The notes beneath the pieces were generated by a model. That model was given only the letters and a program-made list of their open reading frames with translations, was not told the DNA's origin and did not search any database. From the NCBI GenBank assembly GCA_017514125.1, contig JAFWKW010000015.1, forward strand, positions 1 through 44,094: a stretch of DNA of 44,094 nt, given 5' to 3'. Position 1 is the stretch's first letter. Each line of letters begins with the position of its first letter. This DNA comes from Candidatus Saccharimonadota bacterium. Lineage in GTDB: Bacteria > Patescibacteriota > Saccharimonadia > Saccharimonadales > Saccharimonadaceae. Of the stretch, positions 22,358 through 31,281 are shown piece after piece. Position numbers and translations under genes: made by a program.

Positions 22358-24121
22358 ATGGCAATCTTAACTAAAGAAGCCGAATCTAGAATCTTGAATC
22401 TTCTCCTCGCCGAGGGTCTAGTTGACCCTACTTTAGCAAACAATGCGATAAGTTCTACTCCCGACGGCGAATCTATTTTGGATCGTTTGATAGAAGGTCA
22501 CGCCATCACTGGCGATATGGTTTCTCACGCCACGGCTATCATTATCGGTGTCCCGTATGTCGAACTTAAAAACGTCATGATTGATCAGGATATCTTAGTT
22601 ACGATCCCTTACGAAACTCAAGCTCGTTTTATGGTGATTCCACTCGGCGAAAAAGACGGTATGCTAAATGTTGCTATGGCCGATGTGACCAACGTCCAGG
22701 CTACCGACTATATCTCGAATCTCATTAACAAATCCGTCCGTGTCTGGATGTCGTCTGAGCGTGGCATCCGTGAAATGCTCGAAAAAAACCACGGGGACTT
22801 CACCGGCGTCAAAGAAGCGGTGAGAGATACCAACGAGGCCGAAATCCAAAAAGCCAATAACCCCAACGTCAAAACCATCGTTCAGGATTCTCCAATCTCC
22901 AAGGCTTTAACTACTATTTTAAGCTACGCCGTCAAGACCAAATCTTCTGATATTCACATCGAACCACTCGAAGATTCGCTTATCATCCGTTGCCGCATTG
23001 ATGGTGTACTTAGAAAAATTATGGATCTTCCCAAAAACGTCGCTCCGGCACTAATTTCTCGTATCAAAATCTTAGCCAACCTCAAAATCGACGAACACCG
23101 TATCCCACAGGATGGTCAATTTACCGTACTCGTCGAAGACAAGGAAGTGGACCTTCGTATCGCTACCTCACCAGTCACTTGGGGTGAGCAGGTAGTTATC
23201 CGTCTTCTCGATAAAAAAGGCGTTTCTATGGACATCCACAAAATGGGTATGACTGGCCGAGCTCTCAGAGCGGTATTAGAGGGAATTAGAAAACCAAATG
23301 GTATGATCCTGACTTCCGGTCCTACGGGTTCTGGTAAGTCCACTACACTCTATGCTTTAATCCAAGAAATTAAATCCGAAGAAATCAACATCGTGACTTT
23401 GGAAGATCCAGTCGAGTACAAAATGGGTGGTATCAACCAAATTCAGGTCAATGTGGACGCCGGCCTCACTTTTGCATCGGGGCTAAGGAGTATCCTTCGT
23501 CAAGACCCCGACGTAGTAATGGTTGGGGAGATTCGTGACTCCGAAACCGCCTCACTCGCCGTTCAGGCAGCTCTTACTGGGCACCTAGTGTTTTCCACGC
23601 TTCACACCAACTCCGCTGCTGGTATCTTGCCTCGTCTACTCGATATGGGTATTGAGCCATTCCTCCTTGCTTCTACCTTAAACGTGGTAATTGGTCAGCG
23701 CCTTGTACGTCGTGTCACCGAAAAGCGCGATCTTTACAAATCCTCCGATCTCGAAACTGCCAATATCAATTCTATTGTAGGCGACATTATTCCTCAAACA
23801 CAAGCCGACGTCGAGAAAGTCAGTGAAGATTTGGGCTATCCCGGTCTTCCAGTAAGAGACGACAAATACTATATGCTAGCCAAAGGTCGCGATACCAAAG
23901 AAACTCCAGGCGGCTATTCTGGTCGTGCTGGTCTATATGAAACTATCACTGTAGACGAAGACATTCAAAAAATGATTGTGGGACATAACACCGCCGCCGA
24001 AATTATGCGCCTCGCCAAAGAAAAAGGCACTGTTACTATGCGCCAAGACGGTATGCTAAAAGTTCTCTCTGGTATTACTAGCATCGAAGAAGTAAATCGT
24101 GTCGCATCTGACATATCATAG
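22358..24121 (+). CDS. pilB: Type IV pilus assembly ATPase PilB
   Basis: 587 residues. An N-terminal MshEN/GspE-N-like domain comes first (about 1-150, AILTKEAESRILNLLLAEGL), then the hexameric ATPase with GPTGSGKSTT (about 321-330), the Asp box, Walker B (VVMVGEIRDSETA) and His box (GHLVFSTLHTNSA). It powers pilus extension from the cytoplasm. The zinc tetracysteine often found near the C-terminus is absent (the region near 480-500 has no Cys). It starts right after the small membrane protein. Confidence 0.97.
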   Translation: MAILTKEAESRILNLLLAEGLVDPTLANNAISSTPDGESILDRLIEGHAITGDMVSHATAIIIGVPYVELKNVMIDQDILVTIPYETQARFMVIPLGEKDGMLNVAMADVTNVQATDYISNLINKSVRVWMSSERGIREMLEKNHGDFTGVKEAVRDTNEAEIQKANNPNVKTIVQDSPISKALTTILSYAVKTKSSDIHIEPLEDSLIIRCRIDGVLRKIMDLPKNVAPALISRIKILANLKIDEHRIPQDGQFTVLVEDKEVDLRIATSPVTWGEQVVIRLLDKKGVSMDIHKMGMTGRALRAVLEGIRKPNGMILTSGPTGSGKSTTLYALIQEIKSEEINIVTLEDPVEYKMGGINQIQVNVDAGLTFASGLRSILRQDPDVVMVGEIRDSETASLAVQAALTGHLVFSTLHTNSAAGILPRLLDMGIEPFLLASTLNVVIGQRLVRRVTEKRDLYKSSDLETANINSIVGDIIPQTQADVEKVSEDLGYPGLPVRDDKYYMLAKGRDTKETPGGYSGRAGLYETITVDEDIQKMIVGHNTAAEIMRLAKEKGTVTMRQDGMLKVLSGITSIEEVNRVASDIS

Positions 24122-24136
24122 TCAAAAAGGTTGTGG

Positions 24137-24142
24137 TATAAT
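24137..24142 (+). promoter_or_regulatory. -10 box of pilT, leaderless
   Basis: TATAAT then 6 nt to ATG 24149. Reading from the in-frame TTG at 24131 would translate this promoter. Confidence 0.7.
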
Positions 24143-24148
24143 AATGAT

Positions 24149-25270
24149 ATGGAACCAAATAGTGGGCAATTAAATCAAAATCCAGTAGCATCGCCAGCTG
24201 CTCCTACTAATACTCTGAGAATCGAGCTGCTTTTGGAAGAATGTGTCAAAAGGAAAGCTTCTGACCTACATCTCCAGTATGGCCTTCCACCCATTCTTCG
24301 TGTCGACGGCGCACTTATCCAAATTGCTGGATTACCTCCGTTAAACAACGATATGCTTCAGAATATTATTTTCGCGACCTTAGACGAAGAACAGAAAAAA
24401 ATCTATCTAAAAGACAAAGAGTTTGATTATTCTTTTGCTTTTGGCGATGTCGCTCGCTTCCGTGTGAACGCTTTTCATGAACGTGGCAAAATGGCGGCTT
24501 CGTTCCGTCTTATACCAAACGAAATCAAACCAATCGAAGAGCTTGGCTTGCCAAGTGTAGTCAGTACTTTTGCGGAATACCCTCGTGGTTTAGTGCTCGT
24601 TACCGGCCCTACTGGTTCCGGCAAATCTACTACCCTAGCTGGACTGATCAACAAAATCAATCAAGAAAAATCCGTCCATATTATTACTATTGAAGATCCT
24701 ATCGAGTTTACTCACACTTCCAAACGCGCCGTTATCGTCCAGAGGGAAGTACACTATGATACCTTTAGCTTTTCTGCCGCTCTTCGCTCGGCACTCCGGG
24801 AAGATCCAGACGTAGTCTTAATCGGCGAGATGCGCGACCTCGAAACCATCCAAGCCGCCATTACCATCGCCGAAACCGGACACCTAGTTTTTGCTACACT
24901 TCACACCAACTCTGCCGCCCAATCGGTTGACCGTATGGTAGACGTTTTTCCAGCTCACCAGCAACCGCAAATCCGCGCTCAGCTTGCTAGTATGCTTCAA
25001 GCTATCTGCTCTCAACGGCTTGTTCCAGCTGTCGGTGGTGGTCGTGTCGTAGCTGCCGAAATTATGGTAGCAAACTCAGCCGTCCGCGCACTCATTCGCG
25101 AGGGCAAAACTTTCCAACTAGACAACGTCATCCAGACCGGCGCCGACCAGGGCATGCAGACTATGGACCATGATCTTGCGAGATTAGTCCAATCCGGTAT
25201 TATTACTTACGAATCAGCTTGCGACTACGCTGTTGACCTCAATGAGCTTAATCGTTATGCCAAAGGATAA
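24149..25270 (+). CDS. pilT: Type IV pilus twitching motility ATPase PilT
   Basis: 373 residues. The N-terminal PAS-like domain carries LRIELLLEECVKRKASDLHL, and Walker A is G153-PTGSGKS160. VVLIGEMRDLETIQAAITIA is Walker B, GHLVFATLHTNSAA the His box and AVRALIREGKTFQLDNVIQT the AIRNLIRE-type retraction motif. It drives pilus retraction. Start chosen at 24149 because TATAAT ends 6 nt upstream. Confidence 0.97.
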   Translation: MEPNSGQLNQNPVASPAAPTNTLRIELLLEECVKRKASDLHLQYGLPPILRVDGALIQIAGLPPLNNDMLQNIIFATLDEEQKKIYLKDKEFDYSFAFGDVARFRVNAFHERGKMAASFRLIPNEIKPIEELGLPSVVSTFAEYPRGLVLVTGPTGSGKSTTLAGLINKINQEKSVHIITIEDPIEFTHTSKRAVIVQREVHYDTFSFSAALRSALREDPDVVLIGEMRDLETIQAAITIAETGHLVFATLHTNSAAQSVDRMVDVFPAHQQPQIRAQLASMLQAICSQRLVPAVGGGRVVAAEIMVANSAVRALIREGKTFQLDNVIQTGADQGMQTMDHDLARLVQSGIITYESACDYAVDLNELNRYAKG

Positions 25271-25279
25271 GAGGCATAA

Positions 25280-26491
25280 ATGAAACGTTATAATTACCGC
25301 GCCAAAGACAAAAAAACCGGCAAGATGGTCAAAGGCAGCATCCAGGCCGACAATGAGCGTCTGGCAGGCCGTTTGATAGTAGAACAAGATTTAATTCCTG
25401 ATTCTGTCGTGGAAGAGGGTGCTAATAACCCTCTCGCCAAATTCGCCAGTCGTATCACTACCAAAGACCGGATTATGTTTACTCGTCAACTTGCTACTTT
25501 GATTGGCGCCGGTTTACCACTTTCAGCTTCACTCCGCACCGTAGTAGAACAAACCGAAAATCGCGGTATGAAAGCCATCGGAGAAGAAATCCTTGCCGCC
25601 GCCGAATCCGGTAAAAGTCTTTACGAGGCTTTTTCCGCCCACCCCAACGTCTTCAACGGTGTCTATCTCGCACTTATCCAAGCTGGTGAAAAATCCGGTA
25701 CTCTCGATATCGCCCTCAAACGTTTGTCCGACCAGGAAGAAAAAGACGCCGCTATGATCAGCAAAATCCGCGGTGCGCTCGTCTATCCAGGAATTATTCT
25801 CGTCGTCATCATCGCCGTACTTCTATTTATGATGTTTGTGGTGGTGCCGCAGGTTAGAAGCCTCTATGAAGATATGGGGGAAGAACTCCCTACCATTACC
25901 CAGGTCTTGTCTAATATGACCGATTTTGTCGCTCAGTTTTGGTGGTTGCTCCTAGCTGGCATAGTAGGCGGCTTTGCCGGTCTTTTCGTTTTTGTCAAAA
26001 AAACCAAAACCGGGCGTCGCATCGCCGATGCTTTCAAGATTCACGTTCCTATCTTTGGCGGACTTTTTAGGAAGTTATACGTTTCGCGTTTCGCTCGTAC
26101 TGCCGAGATGCTCCTTTCTACCGGCGTTCCAATGGTAGATTCTATCACTATCGCGATTAATGCTGTGTCAAATACTGTAGTCGAAGCCGAGTATACCAAA
26201 TCAATTGAGCTTTTGAAAGGTGGCAAAACCCTCTCCGAAGCTTTAGCGGATAGGGAATATATGCTCCCACTTGTCCCCCAAATGGCCGGTATCGGTGAAG
26301 AATCTGGTAAAATCGACGAAATGCTTGGCAAAGCTGCCAAAGTTTATGAAGATGAACTTTACAACCAAATCAACAGTATTTCTACGATGATTGAGCCAAT
26401 TCTTATGGTGATTATGGCCGGCCTCATCGGTGTAGTAGTAGGCGGTACTCTGCTCCCAATCTACTCTCTCGTCAACTCCGTCTCTGCTTAA
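25280..26491 (+). CDS. pilC: Type IV pilus inner-membrane platform protein PilC
   Basis: 403 residues with two T2SSF domains: the first starts near FTRQLATLIGAGLPLSASLR, the second near FARTAEMLLSTGVPMVDSIT. Three membrane segments occur (about 170-190, 220-240, 375-397). It connects the PilB/PilT motors to the growing pilus. Ribosome binding site GAGG just before ATG; 9 nt after pilT. Confidence 0.96.
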   Translation: MKRYNYRAKDKKTGKMVKGSIQADNERLAGRLIVEQDLIPDSVVEEGANNPLAKFASRITTKDRIMFTRQLATLIGAGLPLSASLRTVVEQTENRGMKAIGEEILAAAESGKSLYEAFSAHPNVFNGVYLALIQAGEKSGTLDIALKRLSDQEEKDAAMISKIRGALVYPGIILVVIIAVLLFMMFVVVPQVRSLYEDMGEELPTITQVLSNMTDFVAQFWWLLLAGIVGGFAGLFVFVKKTKTGRRIADAFKIHVPIFGGLFRKLYVSRFARTAEMLLSTGVPMVDSITIAINAVSNTVVEAEYTKSIELLKGGKTLSEALADREYMLPLVPQMAGIGEESGKIDEMLGKAAKVYEDELYNQINSISTMIEPILMVIMAGLIGVVVGGTLLPIYSLVNSVSA

Positions 26492-26520
26492 TTGTTAATT
26501 AAAACCATAAGTGGTATAAT
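26492..26520 (+). promoter_or_regulatory. Promoter of pilin 1, leaderless
   Basis: TTGTTA (26492-26497), 17 bp, TATAAT (26515-26520), then 6 nt to ATG. Confidence 0.75.
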
Positions 26521-26526
26521 AAAAAC

Positions 26527-27126
26527 ATGAAGAAAACTCGTGGGTTTACAATTATTGAAATAGCCTTGGTTCTTGGTATCGCTGGTCTTATTATGGTAAT
26601 GGCTTTTGTGGCCTTGCCTAGCCTTTGGACCTCTCAGCGTGATGCCGATCGCCGTGCCAACGTCATGAATTTTATTTCCGCGCTTAAAACTTTTCAAACC
26701 AACAACAGTCGCGGAGCTTTGCCATCTGGATCCGGCACCTACACGGTCTCAAGTAGTGCTTTAAGCTCTAGTGATCCTTCGAGCTGGGGTGGACTTATCC
26801 GAGATTATTATCTCAAAAACCAAAGTAGTCTTGAAGACCCCAGCGGCAATGTCTATCAAATTCGCGTCATTAATGACTGCGGTGCTTCTAGTGTTGGCGC
26901 TTCTTGTAAGATTGATGTTCCGGTTACCGATCCTCCGACGCCAGATGATAGTTTCAATACGGTAAACGGTACAGGATATAGCTTTAATATTGACACCCCA
27001 ACTATTTACGTGGTCAAAGGTGCCACTTGTGACGAAGAAAAGAATGCTATCGTCAAAGCCGCCAACAACCGCTCCGTCGCCGCCGTCCAAGTCCTCGAAA
27101 AGGGCAAATACTGCCAAAACACTTAA
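26527..27126 (+). CDS. Type IV pilin-like protein 1
   Basis: 199 residues. Prepilin signal KKTRG-FTIIEIALVLGIAG with cleavage after G6 and Glu at mature position 5, then a hydrophobic helix to about 33. The mature head is Ser/Asp-rich with four Cys. It could be the major or a minor pilin. It is separated from pilC by its own promoter and followed by a terminator. Confidence 0.9.
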   Translation: MKKTRGFTIIEIALVLGIAGLIMVMAFVALPSLWTSQRDADRRANVMNFISALKTFQTNNSRGALPSGSGTYTVSSSALSSSDPSSWGGLIRDYYLKNQSSLEDPSGNVYQIRVINDCGASSVGASCKIDVPVTDPPTPDDSFNTVNGTGYSFNIDTPTIYVVKGATCDEEKNAIVKAANNRSVAAVQVLEKGKYCQNT

Positions 27127-27137
27127 ATAGTGTTATA

Positions 27138-27171
27138 CAAAAATACCCAGCCTTTCGCTGGATATTTTTGT
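27138..27171 (+). terminator. Intrinsic terminator after pilin 1
   Basis: Stem AAAATA-CCCAGC with GCTGG-ATATTTTT around loop CTTTC, with a T tail. The stem is close to symmetrical and may also end the facing pilin 2 gene. Confidence 0.85.
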
Positions 27172-27186
27172 TATATATAATATATA

Positions 27187-27768
27187 TTAGTTATGCCCGC
27201 AGTAGATACCGGCACCTTCGAGTTTGTAGGTGAAGGCGATGTATTTGTTACCTTTCTTATAAACTGGGTTTTCACCATTGCAGGTAGCATTTGTATAGAC
27301 ACGAATCAGAGCCTCTGCCGTATCGTCATTACTTATTTTTACGTCTGCGCCTTTGTCATCCTTACCCACCGTCCTTTCTCCGCTACCGCTCAGATTTTTA
27401 CAGTTACCTTTGCCATCCGCACATACTGTAACTGATGCCACAGTGTAATTTTCGCCAGATGGATCGGCAAACACATCCGTACTAGTCCTTAAATATTTCG
27501 CAATAAAATTATCATTCCATTCTTTTACGGCATCACTACCCGATTTACCTTCCCCTGGTACTTTACTGTAGTTATTAGACTGGTACTGAGCGAGTTGCGA
27601 GGCGAATCGAGCCATGTCGTCCCGGCGCTGGGTGTCTCTCTGCCCACGCTGTAAGGCTGGGAAAGCAATGAACACCATCAGGAAGATTAGCCCAGCAATT
27701 GCCAGCACCAAGACCACCTCAATAATGGTAAACCCTTTCTTCGTCTTAATATTTTTATGTCTAGACAT
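27187..27768 (-). CDS. Type IV pilin-like protein 2
   Basis: 193 residues. Signal KTKKG-FTIIEVVLVLAIAG (cleavage after G12), helix to about 37, then RGQRDTQRRDDMARFASQLA. The tail RIYTNATCNGENPVYKKGNK to CGHN is nearly identical in pilin 3. The middle region is unique. It points away from pilin 3; the two share the first 60 or so residues almost exactly although their codons differ. Ribosome binding site AAAGGA. The two conserved C-terminal Cys probably form the D-region disulphide. Confidence 0.9.
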   Translation of the reverse strand: MSRHKNIKTKKGFTIIEVVLVLAIAGLIFLMVFIAFPALQRGQRDTQRRDDMARFASQLAQYQSNNYSKVPGEGKSGSDAVKEWNDNFIAKYLRTSTDVFADPSGENYTVASVTVCADGKGNCKNLSGSGERTVGKDDKGADVKISNDDTAEALIRVYTNATCNGENPVYKKGNKYIAFTYKLEGAGIYCGHN

Positions 27769-27798
27769 ACGAATATCCTTTCCTTAATCTTTTAACTT

Positions 27799-27820
27799 CG
27801 CACAAGAATTATTGTGCGAC
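27799..27820 (-). repeat. Palindromic leader repeat, left arm
   Basis: The 22-bp block GCACAA-GAATTA-TTGTGC plus flanks is a hairpin in the pilin 2 leader and is the exact inverse of 27918-27939. Confidence 0.85.
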
Positions 27821-27833
27821 GTATCTTTCCTTT

Positions 27834-27862
27834 ATGATAGCAAAAATCTCCCAAAAAAACAA
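27834..27862 (-). promoter_or_regulatory. Probable promoter of pilin 2
   Basis: On the minus strand: TTGTTT, 17 bp, TATCAT with TGC before the -10. The leader would include the palindrome at 27799-27820. Confidence 0.6.
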
Positions 27863-27917
27863 TAAGTATTTTGAAGTTTTTATACTTTATTTTTCTCTAT
27901 AAAAACCGGTTTTTAAT

Positions 27918-27939
27918 GTCGCACAATAATTCTTGTGCG
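27918..27939 (+). repeat. Palindromic leader repeat, right arm
   Basis: The exact inverse of 27799-27820, lying 24 nt before the pilin 3 ATG, so the two leaders have the same hairpin in the same orientation relative to their genes. Confidence 0.85.
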
Positions 27940-27962
27940 TCATAAATCTAAGAAAGGATTAT

Positions 27963-28526
27963 ATGATTAGAAATAATATCAAATCTAAAAAAGGCTTCAC
28001 CATCATCGAGGTCGTACTCGTCTTGGCTATCGCCGGTCTTATCTTCCTCATGGTCTTCATCGCCTTTCCAGCCTTGCAACGTGGGCAGAGAGACACCCAG
28101 CGCCGTGATGATATGGCCCGCTTCGCCTCCCAGCTCGCCCAGTACCAGGCCAACAACTACAGTAAAGTCCCTACCGACGTGAACACATGGAATGATTTTA
28201 TCTATAGATACCTCAGAAATGATGGCGACGTATTTGCTGATCCATCTGGAATAAATTATCATGTGCTAACCAATGGTTCAGCCGCAGCCGCTGGCGAGAC
28301 CAGCCCTTACACTGGTGACGGAAGCGCAGGTGGTGTAGCTATCACGACCTGTACCTCAAGTGCTTGTGCGCAGGCCAGTTTACCTACGGATACGGCTTTG
28401 GGTGTTATTCGTATTTATACCAACGCCACCTGTAGCGGTGAGAACCCGACTTACAAGAAAGGCGACAAATACATCGCCTTCACTTACAAACTTGAAGGTG
28501 CCGGTATCTACTGCGGCCACAACTAA
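27963..28526 (+). CDS. Type IV pilin-like protein 3
   Basis: 187 residues. Signal KSKKG-FTIIEVVLVLAIAG (cleavage after G11), then the RGQRDTQRRDDMARFASQLA region and the tail ending CGHN, as in pilin 2. The middle is Ala/Gly/Thr-rich with a CTSSACAQ pair of Cys. ATG 27963 is preferred because AGAAAGGA is upstream; the in-frame GTG at 27933 lies within the leader palindrome. Pilins 2 and 3 are probably the major pilin and a variant of it. Confidence 0.9.
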   Translation: MIRNNIKSKKGFTIIEVVLVLAIAGLIFLMVFIAFPALQRGQRDTQRRDDMARFASQLAQYQANNYSKVPTDVNTWNDFIYRYLRNDGDVFADPSGINYHVLTNGSAAAAGETSPYTGDGSAGGVAITTCTSSACAQASLPTDTALGVIRIYTNATCSGENPTYKKGDKYIAFTYKLEGAGIYCGHN

Positions 28527-28539
28527 TCATCATAAGTCC

Positions 28540-28570
28540 AAAACACCTAGCCGGGGGCTAGGTGTTTTTT
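28540..28570 (+). terminator. Intrinsic terminator after pilin 3
   Basis: A perfect 13-bp stem AAAACACCTAGCC/GGCTAGGTGTTTT with loop GGG and a T run. Confidence 0.95.
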
Positions 28571-28584
28571 TATCCCACTCGTGG

Positions 28585-28590
28585 TAAAAT
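28585..28590 (+). promoter_or_regulatory. -10 box of pilD
   Basis: TAAAAT, 8 nt before ATG 28599. The reading from GTG 28581 would translate through it. Confidence 0.5.
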
Positions 28591-28598
28591 ATAACTAT

Positions 28599-29483
28599 AT
28601 GCAAATCCTATTCCTCATCCTCATGTTTGTCCTCGGAGCTATTTTCGGCTCATTCCTTTGCTGCCAAGTGAGGCGGTTGCGCTTGAGAGAGAAACACCGA
28701 CGGGTGACGGCCCTGGAGGGGGCCCCCCGCGAGCTTCAGCGAGTGGGGGAGGAGAAGGGCCGGCAGGACCCGTCGGGCAAATCACCCAAGCGGTCCATCT
28801 GTCTTCATTGCCACAAACAATTGAAATGGTACGATAATATCCCCATCATTTCCTGGCTAGCCTTAAGAGGGAAGTGCAGAAGTTGCCACAAAAAAATCGG
28901 CCATGCCGAAATAATTTCCGAGCTCAGTCTAGCCTTTACTTTCCTCGCCCTCGGTACCTACTTTCTTTGTAGCAATAGCTCTATCTATTCAGACTTGCTA
29001 TCCGACTTCCCCATCATCAGTCCCATAAACTGGGCTATTTTCATTATTCTCTTAATGTTTACCCTAAGCCTAGCCTTTTTAGCTATTTATGACGGCCTCT
29101 ATGGTGAACTTCCTACCATTAGCCTCATCATCTCCGCCGTTTTTGCTATCACTCTAGTTATCTTGAGTGCTTGGCCAGATTTCACTCCTATGCCGATTTT
29201 CTCCGCCTTGCTTTTCGGCGGTATCTATCTGATTCTATATCTAGTTTCCAAAGGTAAATGGGTCGGCGATGGTGATTGGATTCTCGCCGCTATCATCGGC
29301 CTCGCTCTTGGTCATCCTTGGTTAGCAGCCGTCGCTCTCGTCGTCGCTAATCTCACCGCCTGCCTTATTATGTATCCCATTGCCAAAAAGAGCAAAAACC
29401 ACCAAATCTACTTCGGCCCCTTCCTCGTCCTTTCTTTTGTCATCACATATATCTTTTCCGATTTTATCATAAGCGTGATATAA
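28599..29483 (+). CDS. pilD: Prepilin peptidase PilD with an in-frame palindromic insertion
   Basis: 294 residues. The start MQILFLILMFVLGAIFGSFL matches the first helix. The zinc-type cysteines C68, C71, C93 and C96 flank WYDNIPIISWLALRGKC, as in PilD. The aspartyl protease residues are probably in IYDGLYGELP and GDGDWIL. It cuts and methylates prepilins at the inner membrane. Residues of about 33-60 (RRVTALEGAPRELQRVGEEK onwards) are palindromic element E3, in the loop before the cysteines and in the same frame as in ileS. The start at 28599 is preferred over GTG 28581, which lies in the promoter. Confidence 0.95.
   Translation: MQILFLILMFVLGAIFGSFLCCQVRRLRLREKHRRVTALEGAPRELQRVGEEKGRQDPSGKSPKRSICLHCHKQLKWYDNIPIISWLALRGKCRSCHKKIGHAEIISELSLAFTFLALGTYFLCSNSSIYSDLLSDFPIISPINWAIFIILLMFTLSLAFLAIYDGLYGELPTISLIISAVFAITLVILSAWPDFTPMPIFSALLFGGIYLILYLVSKGKWVGDGDWILAAIIGLALGHPWLAAVALVVANLTACLIMYPIAKKSKNHQIYFGPFLVLSFVITYIFSDFIISVI
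28697..28776 (+). repeat. Palindromic element E3, inside pilD
   Basis: 80 bp, outer arms CCGACGGGT/ACCCGTCGG. The first two bases and their partners differ from E1 and E2 in a compensatory way. The second stem GGCCCT/AGGGCC is as in E1. Confidence 0.9.
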
Positions 29484-29484
29484 T
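29479..29484 (+). promoter_or_regulatory. -10 box of pilin 4, leaderless
   Basis: TATAAT, 6 nt, ATG 29491; overlaps the end of pilD. Confidence 0.7.
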
Positions 29485-29490
29485 TATATT

Positions 29491-30321
29491 ATGAAACAGA
29501 GAAAGGGTGACACTTTAGTAGAAGTAGCTTTTGCTATCGGGATTTTTTCTTTGGTGGCTATCACCGTGGTTGCTGTCACTTCTGCCAGCACTTCTGCCGC
29601 TCAGGCCTCTCTCGAAACTACTTTGACTAGAGAAGATATCGACGGCCAAGCCGAAGCCCTCCGCTTTATCCACGATTCCTATGTTAACGGCGCTCAATCT
29701 GCTACCATGGGTACCACCAACCCATACGATCAACTTTGGAGCACTATTAAAGGTTTTGCCTATCAAGCTACTGAGACAATAAAAACTTACCGACCATCAA
29801 CTTGCTCCGAGCTCTATAGCAATGGCTGGGTCAAAACCGAAACGACTAGCGGTGTACCGTATTCTGGTGCTAGACCGTTCATTATTAATATCCGCCAGCT
29901 ACACGATCCAGATATAGCCAATCTTGATAATATTATTAAATACAATCCCAATCCAGGGGGTAACAAAACAGGAGGCGATGCAGGGCCTTTCGTTGCGGCT
30001 GAGACCTATCCCCGTATCCTATACGGTAGTACAGTAAAAGTAGACGCCGATGGTGATGAAACTATAAACGAAGACCTTTATTCGCAAACACGAATTGGTA
30101 TTGATACCATCCATCGCGTCGAAGGTCTCTTTATCATTGCCGTAGAAGGCCAAGAAGTCAATGTGATTACCAGTAGTGGCGGTATTGATACTAAACCAGC
30201 CTACTACGACTTCTACATCCGCTCCTGCTGGATGCCAGTTAATTCCGACCGCCCCTCTACTATTTCTACGCTAGTTCGGCTCTACGATCCCCAAATCATC
30301 CATCCGCCTACGACCCCGTAA
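29491..30321 (+). CDS. Pilin-like protein 4 (minor pseudopilin type)
   Basis: 276 residues. KQRKG-DTLVEVAFAIGIFS has the prepilin shape: cleavage after G6, Glu at mature +5, then a hydrophobic helix. Mature residue 1 is Asp rather than Phe or Met, as in some minor pilins. The head is large, with VDADGDETINEDL, an Asp/Asn-rich loop that may bind calcium. It lies directly after pilD. Minor pilin or tip protein is the likeliest role. Confidence 0.8.
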   Translation: MKQRKGDTLVEVAFAIGIFSLVAITVVAVTSASTSAAQASLETTLTREDIDGQAEALRFIHDSYVNGAQSATMGTTNPYDQLWSTIKGFAYQATETIKTYRPSTCSELYSNGWVKTETTSGVPYSGARPFIINIRQLHDPDIANLDNIIKYNPNPGGNKTGGDAGPFVAAETYPRILYGSTVKVDADGDETINEDLYSQTRIGIDTIHRVEGLFIIAVEGQEVNVITSSGGIDTKPAYYDFYIRSCWMPVNSDRPSTISTLVRLYDPQIIHPPTTP

Positions 30322-30325
30322 TAAT

Positions 30326-31264
30326 CTATTTCGTCTCACTATGGAATTTATCATGCACTTCCTTTAAGTGTGCATCCGTCACGTGGGTATAGATTTGTGT
30401 GGTAGAAATATCCGCATGCCCCAGCATCGACTGTACCGCTCGGATGTCCGCCCCATTCATCAAAAGGTCCGTCGCAAAAGAATGACGCAAAGTATGTGGC
30501 GTTACTTTCTTAGTAATGCCAGCTAACCTAGCGTATTTTTCTACAATTCTTTCTACGCTCCGCGCCGTAATCCGCCGGTAATTCCCAGAAGTGTCCACTG
30601 CCTGTAAATTTTTCGAATTGTTAAGAAACAGTGCCGGAAGGGAATCAGTTCGAGCATCCAGATATTCCGCCACTCTATCCGCGCAAGTTTCCGAAATAAA
30701 AATCGGCCGATCCTTAGAACCTTTACCCCTTACCACAAACTCTCGCTTCACTAAATTAATCGAATCCCGATTTAGGTTTACCAGCTCTGATACACGCAAC
30801 CCACCCGAATAGAGAAGCTCAATAATCGCCCGGTCCCTCAGGCCCGACTCGGTAGATAAGTCGATTTGCTCCAGCATATCCTCCACCTCGTCATAATGTA
30901 AAAAAGTTACCTGCTTGCGCACCACGTGAGGCAAAACGATCAGGGAAGGATCCAGCGACTTAATATCCCGTCTTACCAAATATTTAAGAAACCCGCGCAA
31001 AGCTATCAAATGATACGCCTGTGTAATCACTTTGAGGTCATCTCCGCCATTTTCTGAACCCAGCCGGTTCAGTCTCAATCGGTATTGCCGGAGCACTTCT
31101 TTATCAATATCCGAAGCTTTTATGTCGTCTTTACCCAGCACCTCCGAAACAATTTCCAAAAATCGCTCCAAATACAGCCGATAATTTTCCGCCGTCCGCT
31201 TACTCCGCCCCCCCTCAATCTCCAAGTGTTCCAAAAAATCTTCAATCAGGTCTGATATATACAT
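30326..31264 (-). CDS. xerC: Tyrosine site-specific recombinase of the Xer family
   Basis: 312 residues. The N-terminal SAM-like domain (1-100) precedes the catalytic residues R157 (GGLRVSEL), K181/K184 (RGKGSKDR), H257 and R260 (HTLRHSFA), H283 (LGHADIS) and Y292 (TQIYTH). It resolves chromosome dimers and could act on other inverted repeats. Only one Xer-like gene lies in this window, so XerC versus XerD is uncertain. It converges with pilin 4, with 4 nt between them. Confidence 0.9.
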   Translation of the reverse strand: MYISDLIEDFLEHLEIEGGRSKRTAENYRLYLERFLEIVSEVLGKDDIKASDIDKEVLRQYRLRLNRLGSENGGDDLKVITQAYHLIALRGFLKYLVRRDIKSLDPSLIVLPHVVRKQVTFLHYDEVEDMLEQIDLSTESGLRDRAIIELLYSGGLRVSELVNLNRDSINLVKREFVVRGKGSKDRPIFISETCADRVAEYLDARTDSLPALFLNNSKNLQAVDTSGNYRRITARSVERIVEKYARLAGITKKVTPHTLRHSFATDLLMNGADIRAVQSMLGHADISTTQIYTHVTDAHLKEVHDKFHSETK

Positions 31265-31270
31265 AACTAC

Positions 31271-31276
31271 ATTATA
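31271..31276 (-). promoter_or_regulatory. -10 box of xerC, leaderless
   Basis: On the minus strand TATAAT, 6 nt, ATG. Confidence 0.7.
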
Positions 31277-31281
31277 TCACA

